Of a stretch of 64,000 nt of DNA, positions 34,791-44,532 are shown piece after piece. A program made the translations under genes and the position numbers. The notes beneath the pieces were generated by a model, which was given only the letters and a program-made list of their open reading frames with translations, was not told the DNA's origin and did no database searches. The DNA is from G963422745 sp965214285. Lineage in GTDB: Bacteria; Actinomycetota; Acidimicrobiia; Acidimicrobiales; Aldehydirespiratoraceae. Location: positions 2,232,001 through 2,296,000 of the forward strand of contig OZ243946.1 in assembly GCA_965214285.1 (NCBI GenBank). The letters are read 5' to 3'. Every line of letters begins with the position of its first letter. Position 1 is the stretch's first letter.

Positions 34791-36510
34791 CTGCGGGCGT
34801 CTTGCCTGCGGCGGCGACGTGGCTTGCTCGGTCGTCACGGTTGCCGGTGATGTCCGCCGAGTTCAAGTCCTCGCCCGGGTTGCGCTTCGTGCCAGCCGCG
34901 CCAGAGCGTTCTGCGCGGGCGGTGCTGGGGCCTGTGGAGTCTTGCCTTCTGCTTGTCCAGCCTTGCTGGCTGCGGGTCGCACCGGTGGCGTTGGGGCGTG
35001 CCCGGTTCTGGCCCTCGCCGGGGCTGCGGTTGGTGTCGTTCCGGCTGGGGATCTCGTCCACGGGAATCCGACAGTTGATGCTGCGGCCGTGGTCCATGGT
35101 GATGGTGCCCTGGGTGCCGCCGGCAGCGCTGTTCTTGCGGGCGTTGCCGTTCTTCTTGGCGGGCTTGCGGCGTCGGCGGGATTGGCGGCCTGCTTTTTGG
35201 TCTTGGTCGTGGTGGTGTTGGCGGTGGCAGGGCCCGCAGAGTGCTTGGAGGTTGTCGATGTCGGTGGGCCCGCCGTTCTCCCATTCGACGATGTGGTGGA
35301 TGTCAGCCAGGTGCATCGGGGCGCCGCAGCGGACGCAGCCTTTGTCGCGCACTGCGATCGCGAGCCGTTGGGCGGCATTCGGGGTGCGGGTGGCGGTGCC
35401 GAGCCACAGCGCTTGGCCGCCGCCGCCGAAGATCATGCCCGCCACACGGGTGTCAGCCGACAGCGTTTCGAGGATGGACGGCGGGACGGGGCCGGTGCCG
35501 ATGATCTCGCATGCGCCGTCGGGGTTTTGGCCGTCGATGAGGCCTATGTCTGCGGTGATGATCAACTGCGGCCGCCCGCTGCCCTTGCCGCCGCCGGTGG
35601 CGGGGAGGGGCTGGTGGGTGAGCGCGTCGAGGCCGGTGATGGTCTCCAGCAGAGCGTCGGCCATCCGCTGAGGAGCAGTCCGGTTCTTGGCGTTGCCAGC
35701 CTTGCTGTCGGTGCGCCAGAGCCTGTCGGCGTGGGTCTGCACGGCCTGGGCGAGCAGGCCGTGGCTGATCGGGTCGAGCTCTGCGTGCAAAATCCCCATC
35801 CCCGAATCGCGGTCGGTGCCAAGCGACGCCTTGCGGGCCTTGCGCTGACGCTTCAACTCAGCCTCGCCACGATCACGAGAGGCCTTCAACTCGGCGCGCT
35901 TGGCGTCACCGGCGAACACATCCGCCGGCTTCGACTCGGCCAGGCCCAGCAGCGCCTCGTCGTTGTCCACCGCCTCAGCGCCGGCGGTCTCGGCGGTGTT
36001 GACCAGCGCAGCCGCGTGATCGATCGTGAAACCGCCCTCGGCGAGCCTCTTCTTCGTGTTGGGCATCGCCGCCAGGCCTTGCGCGACCTTGGCCAACCGG
36101 CTGGCGTCGCGCTTGGACTTGCCGGTCTGCTCAGAGATCACCCCCGCAGCACGACCCGGAGTGGTCAACGCAGCCATCTCCGCGGTGATGTCACACATCG
36201 CCGCGTCCAGACCCCCCTGCAACCTCTTCGCAGCCCCGGCCGCGGCGCGCAGCTCCCCCAAAGTGCGCCCGCCAGGCTTCACCTGGCGCACCAGATCCTC
36301 CGCCCGGCCGAACAACGCCACCGCATCCTCGTCAGCCGCACCAGCAGCCTGGCCGGCCCGACCACCCGCGGGATCGTCGGGGGGCTTGGCAGGGTCCGCG
36401 ACAGGCACAGGCGGGCCGTCGAGAGGCGTGGCCAGGCCATGAGCCGGATCAGCGGCAGGGGCTGCCGGATCGAGGGCCGCACGGCCACACGGAATCGTTG
36501 GATCGGTCAT
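34756..36510 (-). CDS. DUF222/HNH endonuclease-domain protein (13E12-repeat type)
   Basis: This 584-residue protein has a DUF222-like helical region (about 55-330) and an HNH nuclease domain near 395-440: CVRCGAPMHLADIHHIVEWENGG, then NLQALCGPCHRQHH with the zinc Cys pairs. The last 140 residues are low-complexity and basic/Gly-rich. Such 13E12-type genes are multicopy and repeat-associated in actinobacteria. ATG at 36510 lies in a segment that is also duplicated twice upstream. The molecular role is unknown. Confidence 0.88.
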   Translation of the reverse strand: MTDPTIPCGRAALDPAAPAADPAHGLATPLDGPPVPVADPAKPPDDPAGGRAGQAAGAADEDAVALFGRAEDLVRQVKPGGRTLGELRAAAGAAKRLQGGLDAAMCDITAEMAALTTPGRAAGVISEQTGKSKRDASRLAKVAQGLAAMPNTKKRLAEGGFTIDHAAALVNTAETAGAEAVDNDEALLGLAESKPADVFAGDAKRAELKASRDRGEAELKRQRKARKASLGTDRDSGMGILHAELDPISHGLLAQAVQTHADRLWRTDSKAGNAKNRTAPQRMADALLETITGLDALTHQPLPATGGGKGSGRPQLIITADIGLIDGQNPDGACEIIGTGPVPPSILETLSADTRVAGMIFGGGGQALWLGTATRTPNAAQRLAIAVRDKGCVRCGAPMHLADIHHIVEWENGGPTDIDNLQALCGPCHRQHHHDQDQKAGRQSRRRRKPAKKNGNARKNSAAGGTQGTITMDHGRSINCRIPVDEIPSRNDTNRSPGEGQNRARPNATGATRSQQGWTSRRQDSTGPSTARAERSGAAGTKRNPGEDLNSADITGNRDDRASHVAAAGKTPAAATRSRDGPDP

Positions 36511-36660
36511 GCGGCGCACCCTACGAAGGGGGTGTGACACTCTTCCGTCCGCTCCTCCGATCGCAGGCGGAGAGCATTGACCCGACCTGCCGGCCCGGCC
36601 CGATCTTCGGCTCTGCCGGCACGCACACCACTCGCCCGGTACACCCTGCGGCGGGGTACG

Positions 36661-36777
36661 GCGGCAGGGGCTGCCGGATCGAGGGCCGCACGGCCACACG
36701 GAGTCGATGGATCAGTCATGCGGCGCACCCTACGAAGGGGGTGTGACACTCTCTCGGCCTCTCCTCGCCGTCGAGCA
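36661..36777 (-). repeat. Truncated 5' copy of the HNH gene (copy 2)
   Basis: It repeats the region around the HNH start at an offset of 209 bp: ATG at 36719, the ribosome-site region caccctacgaaggggg and about 20 codons beginning MTDPSTPCGRAALDPAAP. After that it runs into unrelated sequence. Confidence 0.85.
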
Positions 36778-36814
36778 GGACCCGAGCCTCCCGGAAAGGG
36801 ACACGCCATCGGCC

Positions 36815-37024
36815 CGGCAGGGTCCGCGACAGGCACAGGCGGGCCGTCGAGAGGCGTGGTGAGGCCATGAGCCGGATCAGCGGCAGGGGCTGCCGGATCG
36901 AGGGCCGGACTGCCACACGGAGTCGTCGGATCGGTCATGCGGCGCACCCTACGAAGGAGGTGTGACACTCTCTCGGCCGCTCCTCGCCGTCGAGGAGGAG
37001 CCGAGCCTCCCGGAAAGGACGCGC
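36815..37024 (-). repeat. Truncated 5' copy of the HNH gene (copy 3)
   Basis: The start equivalent is at 36938, with about 41 codons (MTDPTTPCGSPALDPAAP...) plus 80 bp of upstream flank shared with copy 2. It lacks the rest of the gene. 37025-37126 holds nothing I recognise. Confidence 0.85.
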
Positions 37025-37126
37025 CATCAGGCCGCTTCGGGCGGTTGGGCACGGTCATGCCAACCTCTCAGGGGGAACTGCGGGGCTTTCACGGGGACTT
37101 GCAGGTCAGGTGGACCTGCAGGCCTT

Positions 37127-37981
37127 TCAGGGGGACAGGAGCACCCGTGGCACCAAGTCCTGGCCGAAGCCGGTGAGGATCGCCAGGTACAGCAGCCCCG
37201 TCGCCGCCATCACCGCCGAGTAGGCCCGCTCGCGCAGCGCGGCGCGGGTCGCCACCGCCAAGCCGATCGTGGTCAGCACGCAGGCGACCCAGAACCAGCC
37301 CAGCAGGCCGTTGTAGGCGTCGTCGATGGTGCCGTCGAGCACCGACACCATGCCGGTCGGCCAGAGCATGGCCACGGTCTCGGCCGCCCACAGAGCCGGC
37401 ACCCAGCGCACAAGCTGCAGCAGCGGCGCCCGTGCCAGGCCGGGCTGCACCAGATACCAGTGCCCCAACAGCATGGCGTCGCTCAGCAGGCCCAGGAACA
37501 GGGCGCTCACCAGCCCCCGCAACACCGCCAGCCCCACCGGGCCGCCCGCTGCGACCGAGGCGATGAGCACGGCGACCATCCCGACGCAGGCCGCCGCGAG
37601 GTCCAGGACCGGTGGGAACTCTGGGGCCTGTTTGTCGAAGCGCTGAGCCGCCTTGTCGATGCCGGTCATGGCCGCCACCCGTGCCGAACGCCGCTCCACC
37701 AGCTCACGTTGGCCGGCGACCCCGGCCTTGCGGCGCGCCACCGACAACGCCAGCGCCGCCACGCCTGCTGCGGCGAAGGCCATGGTGGCGATCTCGCGGG
37801 GCCATGTGGGCGAGGTGACCAGCGCCGCGGTCAGCGAGCCTGCGCACAGCGCCAGGAACACCAGCCGCTGGATCCAGCCGTAGCCGAGGCCGACCTCGCG
37901 GCGCCGCGTGGTGACCCACAGGAAGAGCCAGCCGCCTGCGGCCCACTGCAGCAGGACCGTGGCTCCGTCGAGGCGGATCAA
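37127..37981 (-). CDS. Multi-pass membrane protein, unknown
   Basis: This 284-residue protein has about seven hydrophobic segments (for example LVFLALCAGSLTAALV and VLRGLVSALFLGLLSDAML) and a hydrophilic loop around 85-120 (RRKAGVAGQRELVERRSARV). Histidine in AMLLGHWYLV and several Trp are present, but I cannot place it in a named family. The start is TTG at 37981, with GAGGG weakly placed upstream. Confidence 0.65.
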   Translation of the reverse strand: MIRLDGATVLLQWAAGGWLFLWVTTRRREVGLGYGWIQRLVFLALCAGSLTAALVTSPTWPREIATMAFAAAGVAALALSVARRKAGVAGQRELVERRSARVAAMTGIDKAAQRFDKQAPEFPPVLDLAAACVGMVAVLIASVAAGGPVGLAVLRGLVSALFLGLLSDAMLLGHWYLVQPGLARAPLLQLVRWVPALWAAETVAMLWPTGMVSVLDGTIDDAYNGLLGWFWVACVLTTIGLAVATRAALRERAYSAVMAATGLLYLAILTGFGQDLVPRVLLSP

Positions 37982-38456
37982 GAGCGACTGCCCTCGCGCC
38001 CGCCGCTACGCGACCCGCCGCGGAGCCGACCGTGCCTGCCGTTTGGCGAACCGTGCCCGACGTGTCGTCGACCGTCCATGCCGTGTGGCCGACCGTGCCC
38101 GCCGCGCCGGACTCGGCCAGACGACAAGTCGGGCAAGCCAGGCGGACCCGGCACACCCACAAGACCCAGCAGGACAGACGGCTCCACGCCGCAAACGATA
38201 GGTCCCACACGGACGCTCCCCCGCTGGCAGCGCACAGGCGGGAAGCCCATCCCGGCCGCGCGGCCGGCTTTCCGGCGAGCAACCCGCTGCCCGACAGCAG
38301 CCCGATCCCCGCGGCAGCGCACCGGCGAACGGCCCAATCCCCAGCAAGCGACCGCGCATCGGCGAACGGCCCAATCCCCGCCAAGCAACCGCGCAACGGC
38401 GTGCAGCCCATCCACCGCGAGCGGCCCGATCCCCGGCGGGCGCGTAGAGTCGGCCC
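37982..38456. other. Divergent intergenic region with degenerate repeats
   Basis: 475 bp between the membrane-protein gene and metY. cggcgaacggcccaatcccc occurs at about 38323 and 38360. The metY -10 hexamer TAGAGT is at 38445-38450. I see no SAM-riboswitch-like structure. Confidence 0.5.
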
Positions 38457-39755
38457 ATGAGCGACCGCGAGTTCGGCTTCCGCACACGCGCCCTGCACGC
38501 GGGCACCCGCCCCGACCCGCGCACCGGCGCACGGGCTACGCCCATCTTCCAGACCACCAGCTACGTGTTCGACGACACCGCCGATGCCGCCGACCTGTTC
38601 GCCCTGCAGAAGTACGGCCTGATCTACACCCGCCTCGGCAACCCCACCGTCTCCGCCTTCGAGGAGCGCATGGCCAGCCTAGAGAGCGGCATCGGCGCGG
38701 TGGCCGCCGCCTCGGGCCATGCCGCTGAGTTCATGTCGATCGCCGCCCTGTGCAGCGCAGGCGACCACATCGTGTCCAGCAGCCACCTCTACGGCGGCAC
38801 GATCACCATGATGAGCAACACCCTGGCCCGCCTCGGCATCGAGACCACGTTCGTCGATCCCACAGACACAGACGCCTTCGCTGCGGCGGTCACCGAGCGC
38901 ACCAAGCTGATGTTCACCGAGACCGTCGGCAACCCGTCGGGCGCGATCGCCGACATCGAGGCGCTCGCCGATGCGGCGCACAGCCACGGCCTGCCGCTGT
39001 TCGTGGACTCCACCTTCGCCACGCCGGCGCTGTGCCGGCCGATCCAGTGGGGCGCCGACGTGGTGATCCACTCGGCCACCAAGTTCATCGGCGGCAACGG
39101 CACCTCTCTGGGCGGCGTGACGGTCGAGGCCGGGGCCTTCGACTGGGGATCGGGGCGCTTCGGTGGCCTCACCGAGCCCGCCCCGATCTACAACGACCTC
39201 CGCTGGTGGGACAACTTCGGCGAGTACGCCTATTGCACCAAGCTGCGCAACGAGCTGCTGCGAGACGTGGGTGCCAGCCTGGCGCCGCTGAACGCCTTCC
39301 TGTTCCTGCTGGGCCTCGAGACCCTCGACTACCGGATGGCGGGGCACGTGGCCAATGCCGCGGCCGTGGCGCAGTGGCTGGCGGCGGACCGGCGGGTGAG
39401 CTGGATCGACTACGCTGGGCTGGCCGACTCGCCGCACCACGGCCTCGCCTGCAAGTACATGCCCGACGGGCCGGGCGGCGCGGTGTTCACCTTCGGCGTG
39501 GCAGGCGGGCGGGCCGAGGGAGCGGCGTTCATCGAGGCGCTGCAGCTCATCAGCCACCTCGCCAACGTGGGCGACGCCAAGACTCTGGTGCTGCACCCCG
39601 CATCCACCACCCACTCTCAGCTCAGCGACGAGCAGCTCAGCGCCGCGGGAGTGGGCGCCGACATGGTGCGCCTCTCGGTGGGCCTCGAGGATCTCGACGA
39701 CATCGTATGGGACCTCGACCAGGCCCTGTCCGCGGCCACCGGCAAGGACCACTGA
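38457..39755 (+). CDS. metY: O-acetylhomoserine sulfhydrylase family enzyme
   Basis: This PLP enzyme of the Cys/Met metabolism family has 432 residues. Segments: TRALHAGTRPDP, QTTSYVFDDTADAADLF, YTRLGNPTVSAFEERMA and the PLP lysine in VIHSATKFIGGNGTS (about 208). Length and N-terminus favour O-acetylhomoserine sulfhydrylase, which makes homocysteine from sulfide, over cystathionine gamma-synthase. TAGAGT 6 nt before the ATG suggests a leaderless message. Its TGA overlaps the next ATG by one base. Confidence 0.93.
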   Translation: MSDREFGFRTRALHAGTRPDPRTGARATPIFQTTSYVFDDTADAADLFALQKYGLIYTRLGNPTVSAFEERMASLESGIGAVAAASGHAAEFMSIAALCSAGDHIVSSSHLYGGTITMMSNTLARLGIETTFVDPTDTDAFAAAVTERTKLMFTETVGNPSGAIADIEALADAAHSHGLPLFVDSTFATPALCRPIQWGADVVIHSATKFIGGNGTSLGGVTVEAGAFDWGSGRFGGLTEPAPIYNDLRWWDNFGEYAYCTKLRNELLRDVGASLAPLNAFLFLLGLETLDYRMAGHVANAAAVAQWLAADRRVSWIDYAGLADSPHHGLACKYMPDGPGGAVFTFGVAGGRAEGAAFIEALQLISHLANVGDAKTLVLHPASTTHSQLSDEQLSAAGVGADMVRLSVGLEDLDDIVWDLDQALSAATGKDH

Positions 39756-40333
39756 TGACTGCAGACAACAACCCGCACGCCGCGCAAGACGCACCGATGA
39801 GCGCAGGCGACGACCCGCACCGCGAACACGACGCACACGACGCACGCCAGAGCCGGGCGGTCATCGAAGGCTGGACGCCGCCCACGGCGGGACAGCGCCG
39901 GCGCATTCTCACCGAGACCCGCACGGTGGCCGTGGTCGGGGCGTCGTCCAACCGCTCCCGCGCCAGCAACTTCGTGATCACCTATCTGCTGAGCACGTCG
40001 GGCTACGAGCTGTTCCTGGTCAACCCCCGCGAGACCGAGATCTGCGGCCTGCCGGCCTACCCCGATCTGGAGGCGCTGCCAGCGGTGCCCGACATGGTCG
40101 ACGTGTTCCGCCGCAGTGAGGATCTGCCCGGGATCGCCGAGCAGGCGGTGGCGATCGGCAGCCGGGTGTTCTGGGCCCAGCTCGGCCTGTGGTCGCCCCA
40201 GGCTGCGCGCATCGCAGCGGGAGCGGGCCTGGAGGTGGTGATGGACCGCTGCCTCAAGATCGAGCACGCCCGCTTCCACGGCGGGCTGCACCTGGCGGGC
40301 TTCGACACCGGCGTCATCGACTCCAGGCGCTGA
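39755..40333 (+). CDS. CoA-binding domain protein (YccU type)
   Basis: This 192-residue protein has a single CoA-binding Rossmann domain: TRTVAVVGASSNRSRASNFV, LFLVNPRETEICGLPAYPDL, DMVDVFRRSEDLP and VFWAQLGLWSPQAA. About 45 hydrophilic His/Asp-rich residues precede the domain. Its partner enzyme is unknown, but coupling to metY (ATG overlaps the metY stop) is a common pairing. Confidence 0.88.
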   Translation: MTADNNPHAAQDAPMSAGDDPHREHDAHDARQSRAVIEGWTPPTAGQRRRILTETRTVAVVGASSNRSRASNFVITYLLSTSGYELFLVNPRETEICGLPAYPDLEALPAVPDMVDVFRRSEDLPGIAEQAVAIGSRVFWAQLGLWSPQAARIAAGAGLEVVMDRCLKIEHARFHGGLHLAGFDTGVIDSRR

Positions 40334-40484
40334 AGCGGCTGCCCAGCCCGACCAGCAGGCGGTCGGCTGCCCGATCAGACCCGATCTGACAACACAGCGA
40401 ATATCGCCGGTGCCGATCCAGGCACGGTGCCCTCGGCTGCGGTTGGCGGAAACGTGCCGCGGTGGCCGCTGTCCCTCGACCCAG

Positions 40485-42247
40485 CTATACGCAGACGTAG
40501 ATCGTGACCGTAGAGCCCACGTCCACGATGCGGCCAGCTCGTCTTGGCGAGTCAAAGAAGGAGTAGCCGCTCGAGTAGCTGACTTCGCCGACCGTGCAGA
40601 AACCGGAACCGGAACTGGAGTCAATCTGGACTTCCGGCACCAGGCCGAGATTCTGCAGGGCAGTCACAGCCTCGGCCTGGGTCAAGCCGTCCAGGCTAGG
40701 CAGCGCGACCGTCCCGGATTCCCCGTAGTCGTAGTAGTAGACTCTGATCCAACTGCCCTGGTCCACCTCTGTGCCAGCGGCAGGGTCCAGCTCGGAGACA
40801 AGGTTGTCGTCCGCTGGGTCTGTTGTGGGGGCTGCAAGCCTGCTCGACTCCAAGCCAGCGTCGTGCAGTTGCAGCTGTGCCGCCTTGTAGTGGATGCCGG
40901 TCACGTCGGGCACGGTGACCGTCGGGATGGGTGCCGGGGAGCCATTGGGCCGCCATAGGGACACGGGGACTGTAGCCCCGGGATGCGGGTAATGGCCGTG
41001 TGGGATCTCGTCCACATACTGCCCCAGATTCCTTTGCCACACGCCGTCCGGCAGATCAAGCACCAGCACGAAGCCCTTGTCTTCGAGGACAGCCGGCAGG
41101 CCGTACTCGAAGCTGGATACGGCTGCATCGATGGCGTTGACCTCCACGTCGGCGTCGGTGCCTGTAGTCGTGATGGCCCTCATCTGGAGTGTCCTGCCGT
41201 CGATCTCGAACTCCCGGTTGGTGATCGACCCTATTGAACCGGTGTAGTAGCCGTTGCGGGGTCCAACGCCGCGGGAGTCGCCATCCTCTCCCACCGCCCA
41301 TCCCCAGATTCGATAATCCGAGTCCTCGCCCCAGGTGATCTCCGCCGACCAGACCAGCGTGTGGTCGGCCAACTCCGTCGTGGCCGCCCTCGCCGGCGAC
41401 GGCTCAGGCACAGGGGCCACGTTGGGCTCGTCCTCGAACAGCGCGATAGGAACCGTGGCACCGACCTCCGGCCATCTCCAGATAGGCGGCGCTGTCTCCA
41501 GCGAGACGCCCGTCGAGAACCTCGACCACCAAGGGATGTCGTGGCTGCCAGCGTCGGCGGGTATCCGCCACTTGGCTTCACCGTCGGGAAACCCCAGCAG
41601 CAGCCACTTGCCTGCCAACATCGCTGCCGATGCATCGCTGTCTGTGCCGATCGCCAGACCTTGCCGCCTGAGGGTGGCAGACGTCAGCGTCACCGTTGAC
41701 CCGTCGATCTCGATGGTCGTGTCGGTGAGCGAGCCGACGCCGAATTGGCCGCTCGTCCAACCAAGATAGCCGTCGATGACGTCATAGCCCCAGGTGATCT
41801 CGGCTTCCCACAGCGACGGCCCCCTGGGCACCGTGGTCGTTGTCGTGGTCGGCGCTGACGTCGTAGTGGTCGGCGCAGCCGTTGTCGTGGTCGGCGCTGA
41901 CGTCGTAGTGGTCGTCGGTCGGGCCGTTGTTGGCGTCGTCGGCCGCCTGGTCGTGGCCGGTGCCGCCGTTGTCGGCGTAGTGGTGGTCGTTGTGACCGGC
42001 GCCGCCGTCGTGGCGGTCGGCTCCTCGGTCGTCGTCGGAGCCGCCGTGGTCGTCGTGGTCGTCGTGGTCGGCGCAGCCGACGTGGTGGCCGGTGCCTCCT
42101 CGGCTACCGTCGGCGAAGGCGCGGCACTGTCGGGCTCAGGCTCTGAGTCGCCCCCCCCCCACCGAGCAGCACTACACCCGCCAAGGCGGCCACCGCTACC
42201 ACTGCTCCACCGATTGCCACCACCATGTTCCGTGCTCTGAGAGTCAT
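40485..42247 (-). CDS. PASTA surface protein with G-tract frameshift
   Basis: The N-terminus MTLRARNMVVAIGG and a membrane segment (about 8-28) start at 42247. A run of ten G (42151-42160) then shifts the frame, so the upstream part ends at 42104 after 47 residues, while the rest (Thr/Pro-rich linker and folded domains) continues in another frame to 40485. With 8 or 11 G the frame would be intact. Downstream parts: a (T)nAP linker, two copies of an unknown domain (opening LWEAEITWG and VWSAEITWG) and two PASTA domains. It is a homolog of the gene at 47885. Read as phase-variable, decayed or a sequencing error. Confidence 0.8.
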
Positions 42248-42255
42248 GGCACGGA

Positions 42256-42285
42256 ACCTTAGAGGCTGCGCGTCAACGAGTGCAA
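42256..42285 (-). promoter_or_regulatory. Promoter of the PASTA gene at 42247
   Basis: TTGCAC (42280-42285), 18-bp spacer, TAAGGT (42256-42261), then 8 nt to the ATG: a leaderless arrangement like that of the paralog at 47885. The region 42286-42528 to the right holds no gene. Confidence 0.55.
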
Positions 42286-42528
42286 CATTCCGAGCCGATT
42301 TCTCACCGACGACGCCTCCATGCCCTGGGGAAACGCTGATCGCGGCTCGGCGTGAGCGCTGCCCGGCCTGCTGCGCGACCGCCTAGCTCCCCACCCGGCA
42401 GCGGAGCAAGGGGCATTCGGGCCAGAACCTCACCAACGGCGCCGGGCTGACGGAGGCTCGCGGCAGAGGCCCGCAGGCCAGGCCCAGCCATCCCAACCAA
42501 CCGGCGGGCTCGTGGTCGCGCCTGCGGC

Positions 42529-44520
42529 TCAGCCGGCTGCGGCCTCGGCGGCGGAGCGGGCGTGGTAGCTGGAGCGGGTCAGCGGCGACGCCTCCACGTG
42601 GGCGATGCCCAGCGCCTCGCCGACGGCCTTGGCCCGCTCGAACTCCTCGGGCGCCCACCAGCGGGCAACCGGCAGGTGCCGGGCGCTGGGGCGCAGGTAC
42701 TGGCCGACGGTGACGATGTCGGCGCCCACCGCGGCCAGGTCAGCGAGCGTCTGGTCGACCTCGGACACGGTCTCGCCCATGCCGACGACGATCGACGACT
42801 TGGCGACCAGTCCGGCTGCCTTGGCACGGGCGAGCACCGCCAGCGAGCGGGCGTAGCCGGCCGAGGGGCGCACGGCGCGCTGCAATCGGGCGACCGTCTC
42901 GATGTTGTGGCTGAACACGTCCGGCCGAGCCGAGAACACCGTGCCCAGCGCAGCCTCGTCACCGCCGAGGTCCGAGACCAGCATTTCGACGGCAGTTCCG
43001 GGGTTGCGCCTGCGAACCGCTTCGATGGTCGCCGCGATGGCGTCCGCTCCCCCGTCGGCCAGGTCGTCACGCGCCGGCATGGTGATCACCGCATGGCTGA
43101 GCCCCATCTGCGCCACGGCCTCGGCCAGGCGGGCAGGCTCGCCGGGGTCCGCCGGCGCGGGCTTGCGGGTGTCGACCAGGCAGAAGCCGCACGCCCTGGT
43201 GCAGCGCTCGCCGAGGATCATGAACGTGGCGGTGCCGTCGTTCCAGCACTCGGAGATGTTGGGACAGCCCGCCTCCTCGCAGACGGTGGTCAACGCCAGG
43301 CTGCGCATGGTGGAGCGCACCCGCCGAAACTGCGGCCCGTGGTCGAGGCGTACCCGCATCCATTCCGGCTTGCGCTCGCGCAGACGCAGCGCCTCGCCTG
43401 CGACACCGGCCTCGGCCAGACGCCCCAGCAGACGCAGCGATGCGCCGTCTGCGATGGGACTGAGGGCGGCATCGAGCTGGCCGGACGGCCCCGCGCCGTC
43501 GGCGGCGGACGCAGCGCCGGCATCTCCATCGGCGTAGCTGCCGGAGTCAGCACCAACGCTGTCGTCGGCCCGGTCGGACAGCCCTGATCCGTCGCTGCCG
43601 GCGACCGCGCTGCGGGTGAACGCCGCGAGATCCTCGGGGCGCACCCTCCAGGCCACGTCCGCCCGGTCGACCGGCCGTCCTCTCCCCCATTGCCGGGCGG
43701 CACGCTCGGCCACCAGGTCGACCACCTCGCGCATGGTCGCATCGACGCCTTCGGCGCGCAGCGAGGTGACGCCCTTGTCGGCGATGCCGCAGGCCACGAT
43801 GCGGTCGAACCAGGCGAGGTCGGGCTCGACGTTGAGGGCGAAGCCGTGCATCGAGCGGCCCCGCGTGAGCCGCACGCCGACCGCGGCGATCTTGCGCAGC
43901 CCAGCACCGGCACCTGCACTGCCCGCACCGACAGCACCGGCACATCCACTGCCCGCACCGCCGATCCCGCCGGCAGTGCCAGTCGCGGCGTCGTCGGTGC
44001 CGAGCCAGACGCCCGCATAGCCGCGCAGCCGCCCGGCGCTGAGACCCAGCTCGGCCAGCACGTCGATCAGCACCTGCTCCACGCCGTGTACGTAGGCGGC
44101 GGTGTCGGCCATCCCTCCCCCGCGCTTGGTGGCCACGTCGAGGATCGGATAGCCAACGAGCTGGCCTGGGCCGTGATAGGTGACGTCCCCGCCGCGGTCG
44201 GCCTGCACCAGGTCAGCGCCGAGGGACTGCACGTCGACCAGCAGATGCTCGGCCGGGGTGCGGCGGGTCACCGTCACCACGTGATGGTGCTCCAGCAGCA
44301 GCAAATGGTCACCACTGCCCCGATGCAGCGCACGCTGCAGTGCCAGGGCGTCGCGGTAGCGGACCCGGCCCAGCCAGCGCACCCTCAGAGCAGGCTCTGC
44401 CAGCGACGGGTCAGCCAAAGGCGACGCTACGGATTCGCCGGCTTCGTTGCCAGCCGTGCTGCCGGTGTTGCCGGCGACGCCGGGCTCGTCGGCTTCGACG
44501 GCAGTCGTCAGCGCATCCAC
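42529..44520 (-). CDS. LipB-LipA fusion: octanoyltransferase and lipoyl synthase
   Basis: A single 663-residue protein would do both steps of lipoate assembly on E2. Residues about 45-275 are LipB with the catalytic Lys210 (RKIAAVG) and Cys244 (ACGIADKGVTSL). A Gly/Ala-rich insert lies at 178-207, and an Asp/Ser/Gly/Ala linker at about 300-365. LipA follows, with both FeS motifs (Cys414/419/425 and Cys440/444/447) and the terminal RSSYHA. lipB and lipA are usually separate genes; no frameshift sign is seen. It lies 12 bp after E2. Confidence 0.93.
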   Translation of the reverse strand: MDALTTAVEADEPGVAGNTGSTAGNEAGESVASPLADPSLAEPALRVRWLGRVRYRDALALQRALHRGSGDHLLLLEHHHVVTVTRRTPAEHLLVDVQSLGADLVQADRGGDVTYHGPGQLVGYPILDVATKRGGGMADTAAYVHGVEQVLIDVLAELGLSAGRLRGYAGVWLGTDDAATGTAGGIGGAGSGCAGAVGAGSAGAGAGLRKIAAVGVRLTRGRSMHGFALNVEPDLAWFDRIVACGIADKGVTSLRAEGVDATMREVVDLVAERAARQWGRGRPVDRADVAWRVRPEDLAAFTRSAVAGSDGSGLSDRADDSVGADSGSYADGDAGAASAADGAGPSGQLDAALSPIADGASLRLLGRLAEAGVAGEALRLRERKPEWMRVRLDHGPQFRRVRSTMRSLALTTVCEEAGCPNISECWNDGTATFMILGERCTRACGFCLVDTRKPAPADPGEPARLAEAVAQMGLSHAVITMPARDDLADGGADAIAATIEAVRRRNPGTAVEMLVSDLGGDEAALGTVFSARPDVFSHNIETVARLQRAVRPSAGYARSLAVLARAKAAGLVAKSSIVVGMGETVSEVDQTLADLAAVGADIVTVGQYLRPSARHLPVARWWAPEEFERAKAVGEALGIAHVEASPLTRSSYHARSAAEAAAG

Positions 44521-44532
44521 AGGCCGAGCCGC

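Noticed and set aside
33967..36537. Very long + strand open frame (856 codons) antisense to HNH and ku
   Set aside because: It is a GC-rich shadow of the minus-strand genes, has no homology-like motifs and covers tandem repeats.
38200..38456. SAM riboswitch or T-box before metY
   Set aside because: No conserved motifs seen, and a leaderless start leaves no 5' leader to hold one.
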